From assembly GCA_024331095.1 (NCBI GenBank), contig JANDJE010000007.1, positions 17,426 through 81,425 on the forward strand: a stretch of 64,000 nucleotides of DNA. The letters are read 5' to 3'. A program made the translations under genes and the position numbers. Shown piece after piece: positions 8,514-16,306 of the stretch. Under the pieces are notes generated by a model. It was not told the DNA's origin and made no database searches. It saw nothing but the letters and a program-made list of their open reading frames with translations. Origin of the DNA: Nitrospira sp. (GTDB lineage Bacteria; Nitrospirota; Nitrospiria; Nitrospirales; Nitrospiraceae). Numbering within the stretch: the first letter of the stretch is position 1; each line of letters opens with the position of its first letter.

Positions 8514-8984
8514 TCAGTGTTTGTGCGAGGAGGCGGTGTTGTTTGGACGCATGTCTCCGCCCTGGGCGCCGGATGGGGCGAACGAAGCGGCGTGGGCTTC
8601 GTGGTCTGGCAGTTTAATGAAGATCATGATCTTGGTATCTTGATTGATCGTAAAGCTCCCCGTTCCTTTTAGCAGGTTGTCTCCGGCCGGTTGCAGTTCC
8701 ACTTCGACTCGCGACGTTTTCTCGTATCCCCGCTGAATCGTGGCCTTGGCCTTGCCGCCTTCGGTGGACACGGCCTTGTCGTCATGGTCCGCGACGTACA
8801 GCACCAACTCTCCGTCCTTGGCGACCAGTTCCAGGTGATAGGGCCCCGCTTCCTGCGCCTGCCCGCCGTGATAGGCCTTCACGGGTTCGATGTGTTTCCT
8901 CTTCTCCTGTTTGTGCGCGTCCACCGGTGTCGAGAATACCGCGAGAACAAGAAGAACGAGAAGTCCCGGCACATGTTTCTTCAT
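8514..8984 (-). CDS. Exported metal-resistance-type small protein (paralogue 1)
   Basis: 156 residues with a clear signal peptide (KKHVPGLLVLLVLAVFSTPVDA), so periplasmic. The core HGGQAQEAGPYHLELVAKDG then LVLYVADHDDK resembles a beta-rich domain often found near or fused to copper/heavy-metal efflux proteins. The tail is His-rich (ASSHKH). It follows its paralogue with a 25-nt gap and has a GGAG ribosome site, so the two are probably co-transcribed. Exact substrate is unknown; metal handling is inferred from the His-rich ends and family resemblance. Confidence 0.7.
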   Translation of the reverse strand: MKKHVPGLLVLLVLAVFSTPVDAHKQEKRKHIEPVKAYHGGQAQEAGPYHLELVAKDGELVLYVADHDDKAVSTEGGKAKATIQRGYEKTSRVEVELQPAGDNLLKGTGSFTINQDTKIMIFIKLPDHEAHAASFAPSGAQGGDMRPNNTASSHKH

Positions 8985-9009
8985 GGTCGATGCTCCGTCA
9001 CAGAGGTCG

Positions 9010-9498
9010 TCAGTGTTTCGGTGAATGATGATGGTGATGATGCTCCTCGTCCGACGATGAGGCTCCCCCTTTGGGCTGCTGTCCGGTGAAGGCGGTCTTC
9101 GGTTTCAGCGGCATGAAACGGGCGGCATAGCCGTCCTGATTCGGCAATTTCAGGAACACGATGACGACCGTCTCCGGCGTGAGGGCGAAAGACCCGGACC
9201 CTTTGAGGACGTTATTGCCGATGGGATGGAGGTGCACCTGCGTTCTGGTCCCTCCCGTTTCAATGGTCGCCTTAGCCAATCCTCCTTCCACGCTGATTCT
9301 GTTGTCGGCATGGTCCGTGACGTACACGGTGAGGTTGCCGTCTTTGGCGACCAGCTCCAGATGAAACGGCCCCGTCATGCGCAACTGCCCGCCATGCGGA
9401 GCATCGACAAATTCAAAGTATTCATCCGTGTGCGCCCAACTCGGTGCCGTTACGGCCAGCGCCATTGCCGCGACCAGGCCGGTCATCGTTTTTCTCAT
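9010..9498 (-). CDS. Exported metal-resistance-type small protein with natural His6 tail (paralogue 2)
   Basis: 162 residues with signal peptide (TGLVAAMALAVTAPSWAHT). The middle matches the next gene closely: HGGQLRMTGPFHLELVAKDG, YVTDHADN, then VLKGSGSFALTPETVVIVF. The C-terminus ends DEEHHHHHHSPKH, a genomic hexahistidine run suited to metal binding. AAGGAGAC lies upstream of the ATG. First gene of the pair; both are probably periplasmic. Metal binding is inferred, and which metal cannot be told. Confidence 0.72.
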   Translation of the reverse strand: MRKTMTGLVAAMALAVTAPSWAHTDEYFEFVDAPHGGQLRMTGPFHLELVAKDGNLTVYVTDHADNRISVEGGLAKATIETGGTRTQVHLHPIGNNVLKGSGSFALTPETVVIVFLKLPNQDGYAARFMPLKPKTAFTGQQPKGGASSSDEEHHHHHHSPKH

Positions 9499-9635
9499 GC
9501 AAGGGTCTCCTTCACGCCGATCATCGCTGAGTCAAAAACACGAGGCATTCCTCCGGCCTGGGGCGCCTCTCGTCAGCACATCTTATCCGGTATGGCGGGC
9601 AAATTGTCAAAGTCTTCGTGAGAGAATTATTGGGG

Positions 9636-9965
9636 TTACTTTAACAAGAGGGCCGTAATCAGTTCAGCCAATTCAGCCGGCTCGACGATGCCTTCTCGGG
9701 TCAGGAGCAGCTTGCCGCGCGCGAAAAAGTGAGTGGTGGGATAGGTCTCGAACGAGTGGGTTTTCTTGATTTCTCGACAACGACCCGGGACGTGCATCTT
9801 GGCCTTGCCGACCTTGATGGAGGGAAACTTGGCCGCGATGCCTTCCAGGATGGGATCATAGGCTTGGCAAGGCTCGCAGGTGGCCAGACCATAAGCCACG
9901 ACGGCGCCGGAGCTGTCGGTAAATTCCTTGTAGTTCTCGTCGCTGACGTCAAGAACGGCGCTCAT
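9636..9965 (-). CDS. Thioredoxin-like protein with CEPC motif
   Basis: 109 residues with the thioredoxin fold pattern: VVAYGLATCEPCQAYDP with active-site Cys-Glu-Pro-Cys, then cis-Pro region FETYPTTHFFARGK. No signal peptide, so cytoplasmic. The leader WATWC of classical thioredoxin is replaced by YGLATC. The peroxiredoxin gene lies 111 bp upstream on the same strand, so it may be a reductant for that enzyme; this is inferred from adjacency only. Confidence 0.78.
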   Translation of the reverse strand: MSAVLDVSDENYKEFTDSSGAVVAYGLATCEPCQAYDPILEGIAAKFPSIKVGKAKMHVPGRCREIKKTHSFETYPTTHFFARGKLLLTREGIVEPAELAELITALLLK

Positions 9966-10076
9966 CTCGTGATCGGCGATGCGTGACGTTGAGTCGCATG
10001 GAGTTGCATGAGTTCGCCCGGGCTCAAGGACGCACGGAGTCGAGCCCCGTACGTCCCGAGCGGGAGCGCAACGACA

Positions 10077-10547
10077 CTAATTGAGCTTGGCGAGAGCGTC
10101 GAGAATTTCCTTGTCTTCCCGCGCCGTCTTAATTTCCTGCACCTTCACGTAGGCGACCTTGCCGTTCTTGTCGACGATCACGGTCGCGCGCTTGGAGCAG
10201 TTCAGGGGCTCAAAGTACAGCCCGTAGGATTTGCATACGGTCCGGTGCATGTCGGCAAGGAGCCGGTGCCGAAGTCCGAGGGAATCGGCCCAGGCTTTGT
10301 GCGAGAAGAAGCTGTCGCAACTGATGCCGAAGAGCTCGGCATTGGCGGATTCAAACTTGGGGAAATCGTCCGACAGACATTTGTTCTCGCCGTGGCAGAC
10401 CGGGCTCCAGTCCAGCGGATAGAAGCACAGCACCACGTTTTTTTTGCCGCGATAGTCGCTGAGTTTGACGTCCTTCTGATCCTGATCCTTCAATGTAAAA
10501 TCCGGCGCGGTGTCGCCGACCTTGATTTCCTGCGCTACGTCGCTCAT
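10077..10547 (-). CDS. Peroxiredoxin (AhpC/TSA family)
   Basis: 156 residues. The fold signature is [21 protein letters not shown], with the peroxidatic cysteine in [13 protein letters not shown]. Later cysteines ([20 protein letters not shown]) may supply the resolving thiol. The ATG at 10547 has a strong AGGAGG site 8 nt upstream. It reduces peroxides using a thiol donor, possibly the thioredoxin-like protein encoded next downstream. No export signal. The subgroup is not certain. Confidence 0.88.
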   Translation of the reverse strand: MSDVAQEIKVGDTAPDFTLKDQDQKDVKLSDYRGKKNVVLCFYPLDWSPVCHGENKCLSDDFPKFESANAELFGISCDSFFSHKAWADSLGLRHRLLADMHRTVCKSYGLYFEPLNCSKRATVIVDKNGKVAYVKVQEIKTAREDKEILDALAKLN

Positions 10548-10620
10548 CTCCGGCCCTCCTTTTGTAAGCGTCGCTGGATGTTGACGATGTGTGAGATCCG
10601 AGATCCCTCCCCGGAGAGAC

Positions 10621-10650
10621 CTTGTACCCCGCGTCTTCAAGGGTTGTCAA
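10621..10650 (-). promoter_or_regulatory. Candidate promoter for the peroxiredoxin gene
   Basis: On the minus strand TTGACA (10650-10645) is followed after 18 nt by TACAAG (10626-10621), about 75 bp before the peroxiredoxin ATG. The -35 box is perfect and the -10 box weak. Confidence 0.4.
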
Positions 10651-10736
10651 CGGGCCTGAAGGCCTAGAGGGTAGGGCAAAGCTGCGTGAGATGAAACAGG
10701 GGACGATGGCGTGAGCGGAGCCGTCACCCGAACCCG

Positions 10737-11489
10737 TCACCCCACGCGCAGTTCTCGGAAGCCGAGCATGCGCCCCGCCGGGGCCGCCGTGCGATAGTTG
10801 ACGATCCGAACGGTGCGGCCCAGAGTGGGAACAAAAAGCTCGGTCCCGACTTTGGGAGAGTGCCCAAGACTGAGCAATTCGCGGGCCGATTCGGCCAGTA
10901 GTTCCCGGGCTGTCTGTTCGGGAAGCCCTTTGTGCTGCCAGGTTTCAAGTTCATCCAAGCCGAACTTGCTCAGCCCCAGTGAATAGGACCACACATGATC
11001 CGGTCTCGATGTGTCGTCATGCGTCAGAGTCAGATGATCGTCCAGGACGAATTCGGTGAGGGACCGATCCTGCCAATCCGAGGGATTACGGTAGGCTTGC
11101 GTGGTGACGTCGTAGGCGGTCCCCTGCGAGAGGAGGGTCAGCCCTCGCGCCAGTCTCGCGGCGAACAGCACCATGTCCGGCGTCTCTCGCGGCGTCGCGA
11201 CGGGAGGAGCCACGGCGCCCATCAGCTCATGCTCCCACGCCAATTGCTTCATAAGCTCGCCCGCGTGGCCGGCCGGCAAGGGCATGACGACGTAGGCCGA
11301 CCAGGGACCGTGGGTGGCTTGCCAGGATTCGGGCGCGCCCTCTTCGTGGCGAAGCGCCAACGGTCCCCCGTATGTTTGCTCGTACCAGGCTTTGATCTCT
11401 TCCACGGAAGGAGCCGTTCCACGGTAGCCGATGAAGTAGAGGGGCGGACGGTTGGCGGATGGTTTGGGCGTTTTTTTCCGGATTCTCAT
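10737..11489 (-). CDS. Unknown protein, 250 aa
   Basis: I do not recognise the family. The protein is soluble, has no signal peptide or transmembrane segment, and starts with a basic tail (MRIRKKTPKP). It has two parts: an N-terminal half with YEQTYGGPLALRHEEGAPES and a MPLPAGHAGELMKQLAWEHE helix, and a C-terminal half with a long helix (LLAESARELLSLG) and a beta-rich end. Codon use and length support a real gene. It is upstream of the peroxiredoxin on the same strand, with about 190 bp between. Confidence 0.65.
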   Translation of the reverse strand: MRIRKKTPKPSANRPPLYFIGYRGTAPSVEEIKAWYEQTYGGPLALRHEEGAPESWQATHGPWSAYVVMPLPAGHAGELMKQLAWEHELMGAVAPPVATPRETPDMVLFAARLARGLTLLSQGTAYDVTTQAYRNPSDWQDRSLTEFVLDDHLTLTHDDTSRPDHVWSYSLGLSKFGLDELETWQHKGLPEQTARELLAESARELLSLGHSPKVGTELFVPTLGRTVRIVNYRTAAPAGRMLGFRELRVG

Positions 11490-11562
11490 CGTACGGGCCT
11501 TTGCCTATCTTGTATCGTGTGTCACGTTGTTTGTGTGTGATCAAGAAGGGGCGAGCACGGCG

Positions 11563-13428
11563 TCATTTCCCCGCCTTTTTGGCTTTGCGCCGGTCTTCGG
11601 GATTCAAAAGCCGCTTGCGAAGCCGCAGGCTCTTGGGTGTGACCTCCACGAGTTCGTCGGCTCCGATGTATTCCAGCGCGAATTCCAGCGTGAGCTCACG
11701 AGGTGGGGTGAGAATCAATGCTTCGTCGGAGCCGGAGGCCCGCATGTTCGTCAGATGCTTCTCCTTGCACACGTTGACGTCCAAGTCCTCGTCCCGGCTG
11801 TTTTGCCCCACGATCATCCCCCGGTAGACTTCGACCCCCGGACCGATGAACAACTCTCCCCGCTCCTGCGCCATGAACAGCGCATAGGCCGTGCTGACGC
11901 CGTCCTCGAACGCGCAGAGGGACCCGTGCGGGGCGATGAGCAGGTCCTGCTCCTGCGCCGGCTTATAGTCCTTGAACACGTGGTGCAGAATGGCCGTGCC
12001 CCGCGTCTTGGCCATGAGGACGTTTTTCAAACCCATGATGCCGCGCGTGGGAATGTCGTATTCCAAATGAAGCTCGCCGGTCCCGGCGTCGGAATGGATG
12101 AGTTTCATGTTCCGCATGGCGCCGCGCCGTTTGCCGATCTCTTCGATCACGGCCCCTTGATAGACGTCCGGCACCTGGACGGTCAATTCTTCGTAGGGCT
12201 CCATGAGCCGGTCGCCCTCTCGACGGAGAATGACTTCCGGCTGGGAGACTTGCAGCTCATAGCCCTCCCGCCGCATCTGTTCGATCAAGACGGCGAGGTG
12301 CAGCTCGCCGCGTCCGGCCACGAGAAAGCGGTCGGCGCTGTCCGTCTCGCCGACCCGCAGCGAGACGTTGGTTTCCAGCTCCTTGAAGAGCCGCTCCCGC
12401 AGATGACGCGAGGTGAGGAACTTCCCTTCCCGCCCGGCGAAGGGGCTGTTGTTCACGGAAAAGGTCATTTGAACGGTCGGCTCGTCGATCGTGACGCGGG
12501 GAAGGGCGACCGGGCGCTCGGCGTCGGCGATGGTGTCGCCGATGCCGACGTCGTCGAGTCCCGCCACGGCGACGATCTCTCCCGCCTCGGCCCGTTCCGT
12601 GTCCACCCGATCGAGGCCCGAATAGACCGCGAGGTCGGAGACCTTGCCGGGGAGTTTCGCTCCGTCCTTTCCCACAACCAGCACGTTCTGGCGTCTGGCG
12701 ATCGAACCCGATTGAATTTTGCCGATGCCGAGCTTGCCCTTGTACGGATCATGCGCGAGCGCCAGCACCAGGATTTGGAGCGGCGCCTCGGCGTTGACGG
12801 TCGGGGCGGGAATCTGTTCCAACACCGTGTCGAGCAGCGGCGCGATGTCGCGCCCCGGTTTGTTGACGTCGAGCGTGGCGATTCCTTTGAGGGCGGACGT
12901 ATAGACGATCGGAAAGTCGAGTTGCTCGTCGGTCGCGCCCAAGTGCACGAAGAGGTCGAACGTCCGGTTGACGACATCGTCGATCATGGCGTCCGGTCGG
13001 TCGATCTTGTTGATGACGACGACGGCTTTGTGTCCGAGCGCCAGGGCCTTGCGCAACACGAAGGTGGTCTGCGGCATAGGGCCTTCCTTGGCGTCGATCA
13101 GGAGCAGGACTCCGTCCACCATGCGAAGCGTTCGTTCGACTTCGCCGCCGAAGTCGGCGTGGCCCGGCGTGTCGACGATGTTGATCTTGACGCCGTTGTA
13201 CAGGACGCTGGCGTTCTTGGCTCGGATCGTGATGCCGCGTTCGCGCTCTTGGTCCATGGAGTCCATGATCCGCTCGCCCATTTCGTCGATTTTTCGATGG
13301 ACTCTGGTTTGGCGAAGAATGGCGTCGACGAGCGTGGTCTTGCCGTGATCGACGTGGGCGATGATGGCGACGTTCCGGATATCGTTGCGGCGGTTGTGGG
13401 AAACACATGGTTGCGACATGGAGTTCAT
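11563..13428 (-). CDS. typA: Ribosome-associated GTPase TypA/BipA
   Basis: 621 residues. The translation-factor GTPase domain is complete: AHVDHGKTTLVDAIL (G1), ERERGITI (G2), VDTPGHADFGGEVER (G3), NKIDRPDA (G4). The BipA-specific C-terminal half follows, with VEEIGKR-type and TRGIMGLKNVLMAKTRG segments. It binds the 70S ribosome and aids growth under stress and large-subunit assembly. Starts at 13428 (MNSMSQPC) and 13419 are both possible; I took the upstream one, which has a weak ACGGA site. It is divergent from the penicillin-binding protein gene. The leader carries an intrinsic-terminator-like hairpin (separate entry). Confidence 0.95.
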   Translation of the reverse strand: MNSMSQPCVSHNRRNDIRNVAIIAHVDHGKTTLVDAILRQTRVHRKIDEMGERIMDSMDQERERGITIRAKNASVLYNGVKINIVDTPGHADFGGEVERTLRMVDGVLLLIDAKEGPMPQTTFVLRKALALGHKAVVVINKIDRPDAMIDDVVNRTFDLFVHLGATDEQLDFPIVYTSALKGIATLDVNKPGRDIAPLLDTVLEQIPAPTVNAEAPLQILVLALAHDPYKGKLGIGKIQSGSIARRQNVLVVGKDGAKLPGKVSDLAVYSGLDRVDTERAEAGEIVAVAGLDDVGIGDTIADAERPVALPRVTIDEPTVQMTFSVNNSPFAGREGKFLTSRHLRERLFKELETNVSLRVGETDSADRFLVAGRGELHLAVLIEQMRREGYELQVSQPEVILRREGDRLMEPYEELTVQVPDVYQGAVIEEIGKRRGAMRNMKLIHSDAGTGELHLEYDIPTRGIMGLKNVLMAKTRGTAILHHVFKDYKPAQEQDLLIAPHGSLCAFEDGVSTAYALFMAQERGELFIGPGVEVYRGMIVGQNSRDEDLDVNVCKEKHLTNMRASGSDEALILTPPRELTLEFALEYIGADELVEVTPKSLRLRKRLLNPEDRRKAKKAGK

Positions 13429-13442
13429 TGTTCCGTTTAGGC

Positions 13443-13472
13443 AAAAAAAAGACGCCCCGCTTATCGGGCGTC
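13443..13472 (-). terminator. Terminator-like hairpin in the typA leader
   Basis: On the minus strand GACGCCC pairs with GGGCGTC over an 8-nt loop and is followed by eight T residues (13450-13443), all within 45 nt upstream of the typA start. No minus-strand gene lies directly upstream that would need it, so it may be an attenuator or a 5'-end hairpin of the typA mRNA. Confidence 0.6.
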
Positions 13473-13478
13473 GGAGTG

Positions 13479-13507
13479 AGTATACCGCACGGGCCGGTTC
13501 CGCACAA
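13479..13507 (-). promoter_or_regulatory. typA: Candidate typA promoter
   Basis: Minus-strand TTGTGC (13507-13502), 17 nt, TATACT (13484-13479). The expected start of transcription falls at about 13472, exactly where the leader hairpin begins. A very similar GCGGTATACT sequence lies upstream of secA at about 60809-60818. Confidence 0.5.
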
Positions 13508-13641
13508 GGTGCTCCGTCCGTCGCGGGCCGTGCGGATCGTTCGATGTCGTCTTCATGGGTGAACTTGAGTTTTGGAGGGGTGCGTTGTAAGGTGAGAAAG
13601 CCGCCTTCGGACGTCACCGTTCCTCCGGGAGTCGCGATTCC

Positions 13642-16083
13642 ATGCCAGGCGATGATCGATTCATAGAAATTCACGAACGGCCTGGTTTGCCCCGGCGCGG
13701 AAGACCGCCCGGTTCGGCGAAGAGAGGCCGGCGTTGGTGGCAATTCGCGCTGATCGGGATCTTGGCCTGCGCGATCGCCGGAACCACGACCGTGGGAGGG
13801 GTGATCTGGTACTTTTCCCGCGACCTGCCGTCGCTCGATCTCCTCGAAAACTATCAGCCCAGCCTGGTGACGACCGTCTATTCGGATGATCGGCAACCGA
13901 TCGGCCAGTTCTTCATCGAGCGCCGTATTTTGACGCCGCTGACCCGTATCCCCACGCATCTGATCCAAGCCGTGATCGCCACGGAGGACGCCCGGTTTTT
14001 CGACCATCCGGGTCTGGACTACATCGGCATGTTGCGCGCCGCATGGACGAATATCCGACACGGCGGGAAAAAGGTCGAAGGGGCCAGCACCATCACGCAA
14101 CAGTTGGCGCGGTCGTTGTTTCTGTCGTCGGAACGCTCGTATGAGCGCAAGATCCGCGAACTCATCCTGGCCTACAAAATGGAGGCGGTGACGGGAAAGG
14201 AACAGATTCTCGAAACCTATCTGAATCAAATCTACTTCGGCCAAGGAGCTTACGGCGTGGCGTCCGCGGCCCAGTCGTATTTCGGAAAGGATCTCGCCAA
14301 GCTGACGCTTGCGGAGGCGGCGTTCTTGGCTGGGCTGCCCAAGTCCCCCAGCCGGTTTTCGCCGTTTACCGCCTACGAACGGGCGAAAAAACGACAAGAG
14401 CACGTGCTGGCCCGGATGCAGGAGGCCGGATTCATCACGGCGGCCGAACGGGAAGCCGCCGCCGCCGAAACGCTGGTCTTTCACCGTCCGGGCAATGAGC
14501 ATTTGGCTCCGTACTTCGTCGAATACGTCCGTCAAGTGCTGATGGCGAAATACGGGGAGACCATGGTGTATAAGGGCGGTCTGCAAGTCCACACCACGTT
14601 AAACGTGGCCATGCAGAAGGCGGCGGAAGCGGCGTTCGCCGCGGGGGTTCGCGAGCTTGACAAACGTCAGGGGTGGCGAGGCCCCAAACGAACGGTGGAT
14701 CTGGGCACGCTCCAACCCGCGCAGCTTGCGTCCTACGACAAGCCGCTTCGTCCGGGCGACATCGTCGAAGGGATCGTCGTGAAGGCGGGGAAGGATCATT
14801 TCGTGGTCCAAGTGGGAGCGGAGACGGGGCGGTTGGCGTTCGACGACATGGCGTGGGCCAAGCGGGTGTTGAAAGGACCGGACCCCGCGGTTGATTTCGT
14901 GATGGTTTCCAATGTCAGGCAGATCGTAAAGCCCGGCGACGTCATCGACGTGGGGGTCAAGAAGGTCGGCAGGGACGGGATTCAGTTGACGCTCGAACAG
15001 GTTCCGCTCGTTGAAGGAGGCTTGATCGCGATCGATCCCAGAAGCGGGGCGATTCGCGCCATGGTCGGAGGCGTCGATTTTTCGCGAAGCGAGTACAATC
15101 GGGCGGTTCAGGCGCATCGACAGCCGGGTTCGGCGTTCAAGCCGCTCATCTACGCGACCGCGATGAATCAAGGGTTGAGTCCCGCCACGCAAATTCTCGA
15201 CGCGCCGGTCGTCTACGAACAAATGGAGGATGACAAGGTTTGGAAGCCGGAAAACTATGAGCGGAAGTTTCACGGTCTGGTGACGTTGCGCGACGCGTTG
15301 GCGCACTCGCACAACCTGGCGACGGTGCGGTTGCTCGACAAAGTGGGCGTCAAGAACGTCATCGACTTCGCCCGATCGGTCGGGGTGACCAGTTCGTTGC
15401 CGGCCGATCTTTCCTTGGGGCTGGGGTCCTCGTCCGTCGGACTGTTGGAACTGACGGCGGTGTACGGGGTCTTTCTCAACCAAGGCGTTCGCGTGGAACC
15501 GTTCGCCATCAAGTCGGTGGTCGATAATACGGGGCAGGTCTTGGAAGCGGCCGAACCGGCGCCGCGCGAGGTCATGACGAAGGAAACGGCCTATCTGATC
15601 ACCAACATGATGGAAGACGTGGTGCAAAAGGGAACGGGGCAGGCCGCGCGGGTCCTGAATCGCCCGATCGCGGGGAAGACCGGGACGACGAACGACTACA
15701 TCAACGCCTGGTTCATCGGAGGCGCTCCCAACCTGGTGGCCGGCGTGTACGTGGGGTTTGACGATCGCCGCTCGCTCGGCCGCGGCGAAACCGGCGCCCG
15801 CGCGGCCCTGCCGATCTGGACGGGTTTCATGAAAGAAGCCCTGAATCGGCTTCCCGTCGTGCCGTTTGAGATTCCCGACGGCGTCACGTTCGTGAAAATC
15901 GATGAATCGACCGGTTTCCTGGAGGACGATCAAGAAGGCGAGGACTCCGGCGGAGCGGTGGAGCTCTTTGTCAAGGGCAGCGAGCCGGCGCAGACGTCGC
16001 GCCGCCGCGTCGATCCGACGGACTTTTACAAGTTGGATCAGATTCCGGAAGGGCAGTCGGCGGCCGATGGAAACGACCTGTGA
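13642..16083 (+). CDS. mrcA: Class A penicillin-binding protein 1A
   Basis: 813-residue bifunctional peptidoglycan synthase. After a basic cytoplasmic tail is one membrane anchor (FALIGILACAIAGTTTVGGV). The GT51 glycosyltransferase follows: VIATEDARFFDHPG (catalytic Glu115) and GASTITQQLARSLFL. An OB-like insert lies around 370-450. The transpeptidase has all three motifs: SAFK with Ser497, SHN at 556, KTGTT at 679. It polymerises and cross-links peptidoglycan in the periplasm. The stop codon lies 3 nt from the convergent iscX stop, with no room for a terminator between them. No strong ribosome site precedes ATG 13642 (GGGAG lies 12 nt upstream). Confidence 0.95.
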   Translation: MPGDDRFIEIHERPGLPRRGRPPGSAKRGRRWWQFALIGILACAIAGTTTVGGVIWYFSRDLPSLDLLENYQPSLVTTVYSDDRQPIGQFFIERRILTPLTRIPTHLIQAVIATEDARFFDHPGLDYIGMLRAAWTNIRHGGKKVEGASTITQQLARSLFLSSERSYERKIRELILAYKMEAVTGKEQILETYLNQIYFGQGAYGVASAAQSYFGKDLAKLTLAEAAFLAGLPKSPSRFSPFTAYERAKKRQEHVLARMQEAGFITAAEREAAAAETLVFHRPGNEHLAPYFVEYVRQVLMAKYGETMVYKGGLQVHTTLNVAMQKAAEAAFAAGVRELDKRQGWRGPKRTVDLGTLQPAQLASYDKPLRPGDIVEGIVVKAGKDHFVVQVGAETGRLAFDDMAWAKRVLKGPDPAVDFVMVSNVRQIVKPGDVIDVGVKKVGRDGIQLTLEQVPLVEGGLIAIDPRSGAIRAMVGGVDFSRSEYNRAVQAHRQPGSAFKPLIYATAMNQGLSPATQILDAPVVYEQMEDDKVWKPENYERKFHGLVTLRDALAHSHNLATVRLLDKVGVKNVIDFARSVGVTSSLPADLSLGLGSSSVGLLELTAVYGVFLNQGVRVEPFAIKSVVDNTGQVLEAAEPAPREVMTKETAYLITNMMEDVVQKGTGQAARVLNRPIAGKTGTTNDYINAWFIGGAPNLVAGVYVGFDDRRSLGRGETGARAALPIWTGFMKEALNRLPVVPFEIPDGVTFVKIDESTGFLEDDQEGEDSGGAVELFVKGSEPAQTSRRRVDPTDFYKLDQIPEGQSAADGNDL

Positions 16084-16086
16084 CGG

Positions 16087-16299
16087 TCATGATCGCGAGT
16101 CCCGGTACTCTTCGTGCCAGGCCATTTGGATGGCTTCGAGAATCTTCTCGTTGGATTTCTTGGGATCGTCTTTGAATTCCGGCAAGGCCACGACCCAGGC
16201 GTGCAAATCGGTAAAACGAACGGTCAGGGGGTCCGTGTCCGGGTGTTCTTCAACCAAGCGAATCGCGATGTCTTCGGCATCCTGCCATTTCAGGTTCAT
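16087..16299 (-). CDS. iscX: Fe-S assembly protein IscX
   Basis: 70 residues, the usual length. Family pattern: MNLKWQDAEDIAIRLVEEHP, then DPLTVRFTDLHAWV and PEFKDDPKKSNEKILEAIQM, ending in a Trp-His-Glu-Glu helix. IscX binds IscS and iron and tunes cluster assembly. It is the last gene of the isc run, 7 nt after the hscA stop, with a GAGG ribosome site overlapping that gap. Its end nearly touches the end of the convergent penicillin-binding protein gene. Confidence 0.93.
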   Translation of the reverse strand: MNLKWQDAEDIAIRLVEEHPDTDPLTVRFTDLHAWVVALPEFKDDPKKSNEKILEAIQMAWHEEYRDSRS

Positions 16300-16306
16300 T
16301 CGCGCC

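Noticed and set aside
11452..13440. A 662-codon plus-strand frame opposite typA
   Set aside because: Shadow of typA, which has all GTPase motifs on the minus strand.
13429..14592. N-terminal extension of the typA frame into the penicillin-binding protein gene
   Set aside because: The extra residues show no translation-factor similarity, and the frame overlaps mrcA on the other strand.
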